In this document: positions 54,472-64,000 of the stretch, piece after piece
Layout: each line of letters opens with the position of its first letter
Numbering within the stretch: the first letter of the stretch is position 1
NCBI RefSeq assembly: GCF_949628265.1
Contig: NC_088788.1
Coordinates: 31,482,335-31,546,334, forward strand
DNA from: Cloeon dipterum
Taxonomy: Eukaryota; Arthropoda; Insecta; Ephemeroptera; Baetidae
Reading direction: 5' to 3'
Length of the DNA: 64,000 bases
Translations under genes and position numbers: made by a program
The notes under the pieces: model-generated
Seen by the model: the letters and a program-made list of their open reading frames with translations, nothing else
Told to the model about the DNA's origin: nothing
The model's database searches: none

Positions 54472-55529
54472 ATGGTGATGCTGAAAGAAATTTCGGACGG
54501 TGATGTCCAAAAACTGTTGGTTTCTCTTAAACAAAAGCTGCCCGACTCTATAGTTGTTAGTTTAATTCAAACTTAAAATTAAATATGTATTAAAAATCTC
54601 GTTGCTGTGGTTTCAGGTGGTTAATTGGATAACGACGCAGATGGTGTGGAAAGCCAAGTGTCCAGATGAAAGTAAAAATCTTTTGTCCGGAAGGAGACTG
54701 GCGAGAGGAAGTAGTAATTTGCTTAGCGGAAGGAGCAGCTGTAAGGCTATCGATAATAATAAATATTATTCATGCAACTTTCAAATCCTTTTTGTAGGCT
54801 TCAAATAAAGTTTTTGGAGTAGTGCACGCGACTGAAGAGAAACTTGGCGTCTTAAGGGAAGCTTTGATGACGACGGATGTGATTGATTGGGACCGGTTAA
54901 CTCAAATTTCTTCATGCCTGAAACGTTATTTGCCAATCTTCAAAGAAATTTTGAGAGAAAAGGGATTTAAATATAGCAGCGACGCGATCCTACCGTGTGT
55001 AGTGTACTACATGCCTGTTGAATCGGTTGTCATTGCACCACTGCCTGAGTAAGACATTGAAAAATCCTGTTGTACCGAAATATTTTTTATTTATTTATTT
55101 TACTTCAGACTTCCGGAGAACGTGCGAGTCGGAGCCCTTGACGTTTCTCATTTAGATACCATTTGCGATAATTGGCAATCGTATGAGCCTCAATTCCGGC
55201 CCGTCGTGGTGAAAAATATAGAGCTTAACTCGACTGTAGGCGTGTTTTTAAAAAACGAAAACGGTCAAGAGACGATTTGCTCCATGGTGATGCAAGCCGA
55301 GTATGGAGGCGTTGGAGTCATGCAAACTCTGCCTGAATTCAGACGAAAAGGCTTCGCGGCACTCGCTCTGGCTCATTTAACAAGAGCATTTGGAAACAAA
55401 GGACTGAACCCTTATGCGAATGCATTTGTTTGGAATGAAAAGTCAATCTCGCTGTTCAAAAAGTGTGGATATAAACTGCTAGGGGAAACAGCAACTGTTT
55501 GTATAAGAAATAATAAAGAAAGTAGCTAA
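54472..55529 (+). pseudogene. GLYAT-like N-acyltransferase, array copy 3, frameshifted in exon 2
   Basis: The four exon positions of the family are present: 54472-54555, 54617-54740, 54798-55048 and 55109-55529. Exon 2 is 124 nt, while its siblings have 123, 126 or 129 nt, all multiples of three. Its first part reads VVNWITTQMVWKAK in frame. The conserved core after that (MKVKIFCPEGDWREEVV) is in another frame, as expected from a 2-nt deletion near 54658-54666. With normal splicing the shifted frame would stop four codons into exon 3. Exons 1, 3 and 4 are otherwise open and well conserved, with SNKVFGVVHATEE, NWQSYEPQFRPV, EYGGVGVMQT, FRRKGFA and FKKCGYKLLG. The lesion is single, so it may be recent, allelic or an assembly error. 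Cryptic use of an AG at 54656 would restore frame but drop the conserved tryptophan segment. Exon 1 uses an unusual GTTAGT donor. AATAAA is at 55549-55554. Confidence 0.8.
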
Positions 55530-55554
55530 TAGGGGTAGCCTTTTTGCAAATAAA

Positions 55555-56118
55555 GTTATTTTTTAATTGGAAAATGACTCTTTCGTTTATAAAGTTTTTT
55601 GTTGTAAGTCATTGAGATTTAATTTTTCAATATGTTTCGGCTCCTATATACTGGCGCCATGTTCATTGTCATTAAACATAATTATGTCATATTATAAAAA
55701 TTACAGCTTAGCTAAGCTTTGTAAAGGATTATAATTATACTGTCGAAAAAAGAAAATTAATTAAAGTCTCAAATATCAAAGAACGATGAAGATCATTAAT
55801 TATTAACAAAAATACCCTCCTGCCAAAACACCTTCAAGTCATAAAAAAGATATTAAGTGCAATTTAAAAAATTGCTTATCAAAATTGTAAGCCCTACTGG
55901 TCTTTGGTGCCACCTGGTGGTGCTCTACTTTCACGCAAAAATCCGTAACCTTGGCAACACACTTTGCTCGTGGTCCAATTATCTGCAGCTGCAAATTAAT
56001 TAATACTCACGCCCAAGTAGTCCATCGAGCAGTACACATTTTTACTGGTTCCTAACACTGAATCTTTGTTTTTATATATTTTTTTTTAGCAATTTTCATT
56101 TTATATCGTTTCAAAAAA
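55555..56118. other. Intergenic, array copies 3-4
   Basis: AT-rich, with the CTCF-like site at 55907-55920 in a short GC-richer patch. No ORF of note. Confidence 0.6.
55907..55920 (-). promoter_or_regulatory. CTCF-like binding motif
   Basis: On the minus strand the site reads CCACCAGGTGGCAC, which fits the general CTCF consensus CCASYAGRKGGCRS at every position. It lies between array copies 3 and 4. Occupancy cannot be judged from sequence. Confidence 0.4.
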
Positions 56119-57353
56119 ATGGCTTTAAATGAAAAATTGGTAGAAATATCTCAAGATGACATCCCAAAATTAATGAATGTGCTGAAAGAACTTCTTCCTG
56201 ATACAGTGGCTGTGAGTTGAACTATTTACATTTGGCGACAGCCCTTAAAAATAGTTATTTTCCCTCAAAACAGCCGTACCACTGGATATTGACGCACCAG
56301 AAGTGGCAAAAGAAAATTCCGCATCTAAAAGTGAAAATCTTGTGTCTGAATGGAGACTGGGACGAGCAAACGGTAGTCTGCCTGGCAGACGGACTTGCTG
56401 TGAGCCAAATCAACAATATTGAACATGCAAGAATTACAAAATATTTCTAAAAGGCATCAAACAAGATTTATGGTGCTATGTACGCACCAGAAGAAAAAAT
56501 AGATCGGCTGAAGGCAGCTCTGATGCACACCGATTTGATTGAGTGGGACAGATTGAAGCAATTTTCAGCCTGCTTGAAACGAATCGTTCCAATTATGGCG
56601 GAAGTTTTTAAGTGCAAAGGATTTAAACACGCTGATGACTTTATCTACTCTGGATATCAGTATTACATGTCGGTTCAAGACGCCGCAAATATTGACTTGG
56701 GAACGTAAGTCGAAATTTCTTTGATACGTTTGATACTAAGAAATATATAAATGACTCTCATAGAGGTTATAAAATAAGTGTGGGGAAAACCGCAAGTTTA
56801 AATAAATATATTGAAAATAACGTTTTAAATTGATAAAAAACGTTACTTGACCCCAAAACTAATAATTAAAAATTAAAGAATATTAACAGCAATAACAGTT
56901 CTTCATGTTTAAAAGTTGATATAAAATTTCAGACTTCCAGAGAATGTGCACGTAGGCCCTCTTGACGTATCAAATTTGCAAATTGTATGTGACCTTTGGC
57001 AACACTTTGACCCTGAGTACCAGCCCGTGGCAAAGAAAATGTTAGAGCTGAACCCATCAGTTGGCGTGTTTGTCAAGAACGACAAAGGGGAAGAGGATCT
57101 GGCCTCGATGGTGCTGATGACCGAGTATGGCGGCGTTGGACTCCTGCAGACTGCGCCCGAGCATAGACGCAAGGGGTACGCGGAAATCGCTCTGGCCCAT
57201 CTGACGAGGCAATTGGGCCAGATGGGGTACATGCCGTCGAGCAATGTGACTCAGTACAACGAAGCGTCGCATTCGCTGTTCAAGAAGATGGGCTACAAGG
57301 TGGTCGATGCTGCGTTCTGGGTTTTGGCTTTCAAACTGCCAGAGAAGGAATGA
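56119..57353 (+). CDS. GLYAT-like N-acyltransferase, array copy 4
   Basis: Exons 56119-56211, 56274-56399, 56454-56704 and 56933-57353 give 891 nt or 296 aa, all in frame with GT-AG junctions. The N-terminus MALNEKLVEISQDDIPKLM matches copies 1 and 6. Exon 2 has PYHWILTHQKW and LCLNGDWDEQTVV. Exon 3 has YAPEEKIDRLKAALMHTDLI, EWDRLKQFSACLKR and CKGFK. Exon 4 has DLWQHFDPEYQPV, LNPSVGVFV, EEDLASMVL, TEYGGVGLLQT, the acyl-CoA loop HRRKGYA, IALAHLTRQLGQMGY and LFKKMGYKVV. All hallmark motifs are intact, so this is probably a functional acyl-CoA:amine N-acyltransferase. AATAAA is at 57413-57418. A CTCF-like site lies about 200 bp upstream of its start codon. Confidence 0.93.
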
Positions 57354-57418
57354 TGGGTTCCCTCGGCTAACAAATTGCACTTTTTAAAATGTTTTATGAA
57401 ATAATATCCTTTAATAAA

Positions 57419-58430
57419 ATTATTTTCAATCATTTGTGGATGTTTTTAAAGTAGATTCCACATAGAAAAAAATGCAACAATTTTAAAAATGTGTTTGTCG
57501 TGTGCATTGGGACTTGACTTTTCAGTGCGTTAGTGAAGCTAAATTTTCTAGAGAGAACGTACTAAATTTTTGTACAGTTTTGTCTACTTGAAAGGCAAGT
57601 CAGCTATTACAACATCTAGAAACGGCCTCAAATTTTATCAAACAGTTAAGCCGTTTTATTTGCTTACGCTTGGCATCATGCCTCTTGATGACGCATAAAT
57701 TATCACACTCTGGGCAGAGGCGCGGTGCTCAAAGAGTTTATTTTGTTCACGGAACGACCACTCAACTCAACACTCCATGAAGTGCCTTTTTACTTAATAA
57801 AATATTAAAAAACGGTGCCGTAGACAAAAATTTATCTGCTCGATGCATTTGAGACACGTACTTCTTTTAAAATATATCTCCAAATAATGATTATCAATGG
57901 CAACGGCCAAATGATGCATTTAAAATTCCCCTGAAACAATCTTACAAATTGGTGTTTTGAATGCGGGAATAGGACAGGTTTTTAGTTACCAATATTAAAG
58001 AGATTCCCCAATATTATTCTTGTCTTGCAGCTCTCGGTGTAAAATTATGCTCTCATCGTCTACGTATGACAAAAAAATATATTTTTATCGACATTATTTA
58101 TTGAGCGATTTTTGAAGCATTCGACACAGATAAATCAAATCAATTTATAAACGTTTTCTACTGTACTGTGAGAACTATTTGAAATACATGCATATAAACC
58201 CGAAATAAAAAAGATATACATTTAAATAAGGCTTTTCATATAAGTACGAGATATTTGAAACAAATATATTAAAAAAAAAGAAAACAGATAGTGACGGGCA
58301 ATGTTATCTCTTGATGATAAGGAAGCACAAATTGGCGCTGATGCTAACTTGCTAAAGTGCGTTGATGATACTAACTGCCTCAGAAAAAACCTTTGAGATA
58401 ATTACAAGTCTGCAGAAGTGCAGAAGGACG
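57419..58430. other. Intergenic, array copies 4-5
   Basis: A GC-richer patch lies at about 57660-57780. TGTTATCTCTTGATGATAAG (58301-58320) is a paired GATA-type motif about 110-130 bp before the copy 5 start. No ORF of note. Confidence 0.6.
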
Positions 58431-59505
58431 ATGGAATCGGCCTACGAGCTAAACCCTCTAGGAATGGATAAAATACCTGAACTGCTGGACGTGTTAAAGT
58501 CATTACTACCAGATAGCGTCGTGGTATTTTGAAAATTCTCATTTATTAAATTTACAGCTTTTTTACTATATAAAATAATGCATCAAATAAATAAAACTAT
58601 CATATTATAATTAATAGGCATACAATTGGCTTTTAACGCTGTCAAGATGGACTTCTACAGACAAAGAGATGAAATTGATAATATTATGCCCAAATGGGGA
58701 TTGTGAAGACGGATCAATGGTTGGTTTGGTGGAAAACCTAGCAGTATGTCATTGGACCTAACAAGATATTTTAAAATTATTAATTTTTCCTCTAAGGTTC
58801 CAGATAGAATATTCGGAACGCTGTATTGCCAAAGACAAAATATCGAGTTAATGAAAGAAGCTCTGCTAAAAACAAGCCTCATTGAATGGAGCAAACTGAA
58901 GCACTTTTCTGCCGTTTTGAGTAGATTCGTTCCATCTATGGCAGAGGTTTATACCGCGAAGGGATTGACCTTAAAAGCGGTCCCTTGCGACTTGGCCATA
59001 ATGCAGCCAGAAAAAGCTATGAATATCTCAATACCAAGGTAGAGTAAGAAAATTTTGGTGTAATAAAATTAAGGTGTATATTTTAAATTCCAGTCTTCTG
59101 CCAAATGTGCGAGTTAGACGGCTAGATGAAAGTTTTCTAGACGTCGTCTGCGACAATTGGCCCCACTACGATTTTCAGTATCGGCCAGTCGTTTTGAAAA
59201 TGCTACAGCTCAACCACTCTGTTGGAGTGTTCGTGAAAACTGCCAATGACGAAGAGCAATTGGCTTCGATGGTGTTGCAAGGGGAGTACGGAGGTCTGGG
59301 TCTTCTGCAAACTCTTACCGAACATCAAAGGAAGGGCTTCGCGGAAATAGCGACGGCTTCCTTGACAAAAACTCTCGGGATGGAAGGAATAATGCCACAT
59401 GGGTATATTTTGTCTGAAAATAAAATAGGGAAGCAGCTGTTTGAAAAAATTGGGTTTGAAGTTATTGGGTCTGTTGCTAAATTGGTAGTTGTGCAGAGAG
59501 TGTAG
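58431..59505 (+). CDS. GLYAT-like N-acyltransferase, array copy 5
   Basis: Exons 58431-58523, 58618-58743, 58797-59038 and 59094-59505 give 873 nt or 290 aa. Introns are very short (53-94 bp). Exon 1 reads MESAYELNPLGMDKIPELL. Exon 2 has AYNWLLTLSRW and LILCPNGDCEDGSMVGL, with Cys in place of the usual Trp of GDW. Exon 3 has IFGTLYCQRQNIELM, LIEWSKLKHFSAVL and AKGLTL. Exon 4 has CDNWPHYDFQYRPV, LNHSVGVFV, GEYGGLGLLQT, HQRKGFA and LFEKIGFEVIG. The shared GDC/GDT change and exon 2 pattern suggest that copies 5 and 6 are sisters. Upstream, TTATC and GATAA motifs lie within about 130 bp of the ATG. AATAAA is at 59516-59521. Confidence 0.92.
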
Positions 59506-59521
59506 GAATGAGTTAAATAAA

Positions 59522-60340
59522 ATTTTAGTATGAAAATAAATTAATATTATTGATCAAGATTGCTCAAATTATTTTAAATTTACAGGATTTTTGTAGAGTA
59601 TTAATTGTATTTTGAACGAAGAACAAATAATAAAAAAAAACTCTTTTTTTGGTCTGGATTTTATTAATAGCAAAAATTGGGCAGGAACAAGAATCTTTAT
59701 ACATAGGGCTAATCTTGTTCCTGCAACAAATAATATGTGTTTGTCCAAGAATAAGAGATAGGAAAGAGAAGCATAAAATTTTTGCATTGAGGGAAAGCCC
59801 GTTGGTCATTCAAACGAACTCGGTAAACCAAGAGTTAAGAGGCATTTCATCTCTGTTATTTGTATTGATCCGAGAACCAGGAAATAGAAACTAGCAGTTT
59901 TTGAGTGGGAATTTGTCATCAGAATATTGCATCATCTCGGACTTTCGGTTTCAATTTGTAAAAATGAACGTTTATTTTGCATAGCTTTATATGACGCAAA
60001 TTATCAGAGGCAGCTAAATGAAAAATAAAATTTTGACATCTTTCTCGATGGTATAAAAGCGTCATTTTTTCGCAACGGCAATAACTATGAAATTAATGTA
60101 CTGTACACAAACATCTACTACTTTTAGATTAATAAGAAACGTTGATTTTATTTTCATACCATGCAGCTTATTTAAAAATATTTAGCTTGCGTTAATTTTC
60201 AAATTCACCAATTCAGTAAAGTTCTCTCAAGATGATGAAACATACATATTATGTGCGATCACGTGAATTAATTGTCCTATCAACTGATAAAGTTCTTGAT
60301 TCAGAATTATCAAACGCAACCGAGGGGCCTCAAGTGCGCG
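59522..60340. other. Intergenic, array copies 5-6
   Basis: AT-rich and without a supportable gene. An 81-codon ORF at 59649-59894 has no recognisable domain. Confidence 0.6.
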
Positions 60341-61411
60341 ATGCTTATGGACCAGTTTCCAAACGAAATGAGCTCCAAATACGCATTGCAACCTCTGGCA
60401 AAAAGTCAAATTCCAAAACTGCTGGAAATACTCAAATCCCTGCTTCCAGACAGTATTATTGTAAGTTTCGTATTTGATTTCCGAAATAATATGTTTCATA
60501 TGTTTTATTTGCAGGCGTACCATTGGTTACTAAATGGGTCGAGGTGGATCGATGGTCATGGACTAGATTCGAAAATTTTAATATTATGTCCGAATGGAGA
60601 CACCAACGACGGATCAATGGTCGGCCTCATAGATGGCTTGGCAGTGAGTGAAAAAGATGCGCAAAACAACAATAATATTCTCGTTATTTGTAATAATATG
60701 TATCTTAAATAGGGTCACAACAAAATATTTGGCACAGTTTATGTTCAGCCCGAAAATATGGATAAGATGAAAATTGCCATCAAGGAGACCGAGCATATTG
60801 AATGGGAGAGACTAAAACACTTAATTGGAGTTTGGCGCAGATTTGTGCCTCACCTGAGTGAAGTTATGAGAGCCAAGGGAGTAGAGTTTACAGAAAACTA
60901 CAGAACAGTGAATGCCATGACCATTTTAAAGGCTGCTAGTTTGCCGTCGCCAAAGTGAGCAAAAGCAGAGTTTTTTTTAAAATTAATTGTACTTTTAAGG
61001 ATTCCAGAAAACATTCGAGTTGGCCCTTTGGATGGAAGTCATTTGGATGTTTTTTGCGATAATTGGCCACATTACGATCCGGAATTTCGGCCAGTTATTG
61101 AGAAAATGCTCCAGTGCAATCCGTCAGTGGGTATATTCACGAGAACAGTACCAAACGAGCAAGAAACACTGGTATCAATGGTTGTGCAGGCGGATTACGG
61201 TGGGATTGGGCTTCTACAGACTACCCGCGCACACCAACGAAAAGGTTACGGCGAAATCGCTTTGGTTACCCTGACGAAAACGCTCGCTGAAGCAAACATT
61301 TTGCCCTTCGGGTTTATTGTTCTTGAAAATGAAAAATCCATGGCTCTTTTTAAAAAGTGCGGGTTTGAAGTAATAGGAGTTATGTGTAAAATTATCATGA
61401 CCTTGAAATGA
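60341..61411 (+). CDS. GLYAT-like N-acyltransferase, array copy 6
   Basis: Exons 60341-60460, 60515-60643, 60713-60954 and 61000-61411 give 903 nt or 300 aa. The upstream-most in-frame ATG is used. The ATG at 60368 would give MSSKYALQPLAKSQIPKL, which aligns with the start of copy 1 and makes exon 1 the family-typical 31 codons, so 60368 may be the true start (291 aa). Exon 2 has AYHWLLNGSRW and LILCPNGDTNDGSMVGL. Exon 3 has IFGTVYVQPENM, EHIEWERLKHL and RAKGVEF. Exon 4 has CDNWPHYDPEFRPV, CNPSVGIF, ADYGGIGLLQT (Asp for Glu), HQRKGYGE and LFKKCGFEVIG. The donor after exon 3 is GTGAGC. AATAAA is at 61430-61435. Probably functional; substrate unknown. Confidence 0.92.
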
Positions 61412-61435
61412 GAGCAGTTAGACTGAAATAATAAA

Positions 61436-61891
61436 TATGATCTAATCTGATGTAAAAAGAATAAAATGGCATTGCGAAATAAATCTGAGCTTCATTTGAT
61501 AACTCCCCACTGACGAGAGTTTCTGGATGAAATCATTATAAAACTAACAATACATAATTCATAGTCAATTCATGAATATCATAATAACAGGAAAAATTGT
61601 CAAGGAAACAAACGAATAAAAAAAATATATTGCATCGGAGTTGTCGCTGAGGCGATAATAAATATTATTCCATAGTAGCAGCGCAGGGTCACGCAACCAA
61701 CTCGTAACTGATATAATGTCCTTCCTAAGTTAGAAAGTCAATTAATCGTGCCTGCAGAGCATTGCACTTTGGCCTACTAAGATAACGCAGTTTCAATTTT
61801 ATCTTCAGCTCTAAGCAAAATTATGAGATAGTGACTGAATTGAAGCGAGAATGTCTCAAGCGCGATTATAGATTCAATAAACACCTGCAAA
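61436..61891. other. Intergenic, array copies 6-7
   Basis: AT-rich. AAGATAACG at about 61780 and TTTATCTTC at about 61799 are GATA-type motifs about 90-110 bp upstream of the copy 7 start. Confidence 0.6.
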
Positions 61892-63336
61892 ATGGAAGAC
61901 GACGGGGATGTGCTTGCACAGCTAAATTCTCAAAATGTAAACCAACTGTTGCGAATGCTGGAAAATTATCTGCCGCAAAGTATAGTTGTAAGATAAATTT
62001 TGATTCTCCCGCAAGAAAAAATTGACTTTACAAGTTGATTGACAGATACAAAACTGGATTCGCAAACACCAAGAATGGGAGTCAAAAGTCCCAGAAATGG
62101 AGTTTAAAGTTCTGTCGCCGAGAGCTAAGGTGTCAAGTGGCTGTGTGGCGATTTGTATTTGCAGCGGTGTGGTAAATATTTAGGGATAAAAGAAAATCCA
62201 TTCACCATCGCCAACCCAAACATTCTAGGCCGCAAAACAATACGGAGTTGTTTTTGCAACCGAGGAGAACAGTGACCTCCTAAAGCAGTGTTTATCAGAA
62301 ACAAAGCTCATTCATTGGGAGGAATTCACGCACTTTACTGGGGTGCTAGAGTGCCACGCCACTATTATGTCTGCCGTGCTTGGATCTAAAGGTTTCAAGA
62401 ATACTGACGCTCAAATAAGCCAGAGCTTCTTGCTACAAATTCCCATTGAGAGAGCTCTCAAGCAGAAACCAAAAATGTAACTTATTAATTTATTTACTTC
62501 CGACCACGTATTATTATTTAGCGTTTGAATTAGTTTCAAAGTAATCTTTATTATGGTTCTGCAGGGCTATTTTGCCCAATACACTGCCATATCCAGACAA
62601 AATAATATCAGTTGGAACATAATTGTTTAAAAGAGAGGTGGTTCAATGTTTCTTGAAATACTGTTCTTTTCAAAATTCCTTGAATTAGATGGCCAAGAAT
62701 TAATGAAATATTTTGGGAGTGTTCCAAAAATAAAATTGATTAGTTTTTGCAAGTTCAATCATTAAGAACCAAAGCATCAAAATATTACGATATTCTAATT
62801 AAAGGCTCAAAATTAATTTGTTGCATTTCTTGGCCTGTGTAAAATAATAATGAATTATTTCAAAGCATCTTCTACTATGCAAAGTAATTATGTACGAAGA
62901 GGATGACAGGATGACTAAAAAAGGTTAAATTTTCAGGCTACCTGATGGATTCGTCATTGGTTCAGTCGACCTGTCTCATTTCCCAGAGGCAATAAATATT
63001 TGGGATGGCTACCGCAGAACCACAATGAAAATGTTTGAACTGAATATATCAACGGGAGTGTTTAGAGTGCACGAGGATGGGCGCAAAGAGCTGGTTGCTA
63101 TGTCTGTTCAGGCCGAGTATGGCGGAGTCTCGATCTTGCAAACAGCACCACATTTTCAACAACAAGGTTTTGGCACAAGCGTTCTAACAGACATAACTAG
63201 TAAAATGGCCAAACAAGGAATTCATCCTCACGGCCATGTTCTAAAAGACAATTTCCAATCTCTTGGCCTGTTTAAAAAATGCGGATATGATATTGTTGGA
63301 AAATCTTTTTGGATATTTATTGAAAAAAATGATTGA
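61892..63336 (+). CDS. Divergent GLYAT-like protein, array copy 7
   Basis: Exons 61892-61987, 62046-62171, 62229-62476 and 62937-63336 give 870 nt or 289 aa with intact GT-AG junctions. The N-terminus reads MEDDGDVLAQLNSQNVNQLL. Exon 2 keeps the W spacing (IQNWIRKHQEW) but has LSPRAKVS in place of CPxGDW. Exon 3 has YGVVFATEENSDLLKQCL and GSKGFKNTD. Exon 4 is shorter than in the sisters: the WPHYDxxxRPV segment is replaced by IWDGYRRTTMK. AEYGGVSILQT, the acyl-CoA loop FQQQGFGT and LFKKCGYDIVG are present. The CoA-binding half therefore looks usable, while the acceptor side has changed. A noncoding gap of 460 bp lies in intron 3. The stop codon is 43 bp from that of the convergent zinc-finger gene. 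The nearest AATAAA (63459-63464) lies inside that neighbour. Confidence 0.85.
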
Positions 63337-63379
63337 ATTCCTCTACTATTATACATTATACACAATATAAGAAAAAAAT

Positions 63380-64000
63380 CTACTCAAGTTCGCTTGTGGC
63401 CTCGTTGTCAGTGTGTTCTGTATCTTCTGGCTGCTGAGACGCTTTAGGATTCTAAAATAATAAAATCACGCTTTCTAGAAAAACAGCAGATAAATAAATG
63501 GACAAATCGCACCTCATCAGATTTATTTTCTCCGTTTCCTTCTTTTTTCTCTTCCTGCTCGGCTTTGTGTTGCCTTAGATGCTCCAACATCACTGGTCTC
63601 TGATTTGTGGTGTATTGACATTGATTGCACTGAAAAACATATTTGGTTGCAATTTTACAGCTTCAAACAATTACATCTTAAGTTTTACCTGCATTAATAC
63701 ATTTTTAGGCATAGTTCGGGTTGGCGGTTTCGCAGGTGGCACTGCTGCTGCTGGTGCTGCTGCTGAGGTTGTCGGTGTGATTGGCTACAGATTTAATTGG
63801 ATTTAGTCGTTGCCTTTGAAGGGAAATATAATCAAGAAGTTACCTTGGCAGGAGCTGTTGGCTCTGCAAAATAAAATAATTAGATTAAAATTCACTAGAA
63901 GAAAAAACTAGACATACTTTGTGGTGGCAAAACAGATTTTCCTTTAAATGGTTTTCCCACAACAGATTCATGGCCGAGTTTGTGTCCAGTGCCGTCGTAG
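63380..64000 (-). CDS. C2H2 zinc-finger protein, C-terminal part (continues past the window edge)
   Basis: Minus-strand exons visible, in transcript order, are 63918 to beyond 64000, then 63845-63864 (a 20-nt micro-exon), 63689-63784, 63513-63629 and 63380-63451. All junctions are GT-AG and in frame. The readable C-terminus runs from GKPFKGKSVLPPQ through an Ala/Pro/Thr-rich linker (PITPTTSAAAPAAAVPPAKP) to one classical finger. That finger is CNQCQYTTNQRPVMLEHLRQH, with C-x2-C-x12-H-x3-H spacing. An acidic and lysine-rich tail ends in TDNEATSELE. This suggests a nuclear, nucleic-acid-binding protein, but the N-terminal part is outside the window, so I cannot name the family. An AATAAA on this strand lies at 63316-63321, inside the last exon of the opposing GLYAT-like gene, so the two transcripts probably overlap. 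Confidence 0.82.

Overview
The window looks like animal nuclear DNA, most likely from an insect or another arthropod. Genes are split by short GT-AG introns, non-coding DNA is AT-rich and full of dinucleotide microsatellites, and the two recognisable gene families are metazoan. One is a CABLES cyclin-box gene and the other a tandem set of glycine N-acyltransferase-like (GLYAT-like) genes. I could not name the species from sequence alone.

Layout. (1) About 1-34,100: no protein-coding gene I can support, apart from one weak small ORF with a TATA-like box at about 22.5 kb. This region holds short GC-richer islands carrying TAATTA-type motifs, all of the long GA/CT arrays in the window, a solo LTR with target-site duplication (13,546-13,886), a 435-bp imperfect inverted repeat (27,539-27,973), a GC-rich repeat mosaic (28.0-30.1 kb), a 116-bp hairpin (30,129-30,244) and an LTR-like fragment near 33 kb. 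It could be a regulatory desert or part of a very large intron. (2) 36,488-44,927, minus strand: a complete 11-exon CABLES1/2 orthologue. I joined the exons by hand, every junction keeps the reading frame, and the protein is 607 aa. (3) 48,858-63,336, plus strand: seven head-to-tail GLYAT-like paralogues. All have four coding exons, with junctions after codon positions 0, 0 and 2. Six can encode proteins of about 289-300 aa. The third has a frameshift in exon 2 and is probably a pseudogene. (4) 63,380 to the window edge, minus strand: the 3' end of a C2H2 zinc-finger gene, convergent with the last GLYAT-like gene and only 43 bp from it, stop to stop.

How the genes work together. The acyltransferase array is the functional core. 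By family analogy these enzymes join acyl-CoA groups to small amine or amino-acid acceptors, for detoxification or lipid-amino-acid metabolism. The copies differ at the conserved CPxGDW, WPHYD, EYGG and RxxGxA motifs, which suggests divergent substrates or partial loss of activity. GATA-type motifs recur upstream of several copies. CABLES and the zinc-finger gene are unrelated neighbours. All functional statements rest on motif recognition by eye; no database search was run.
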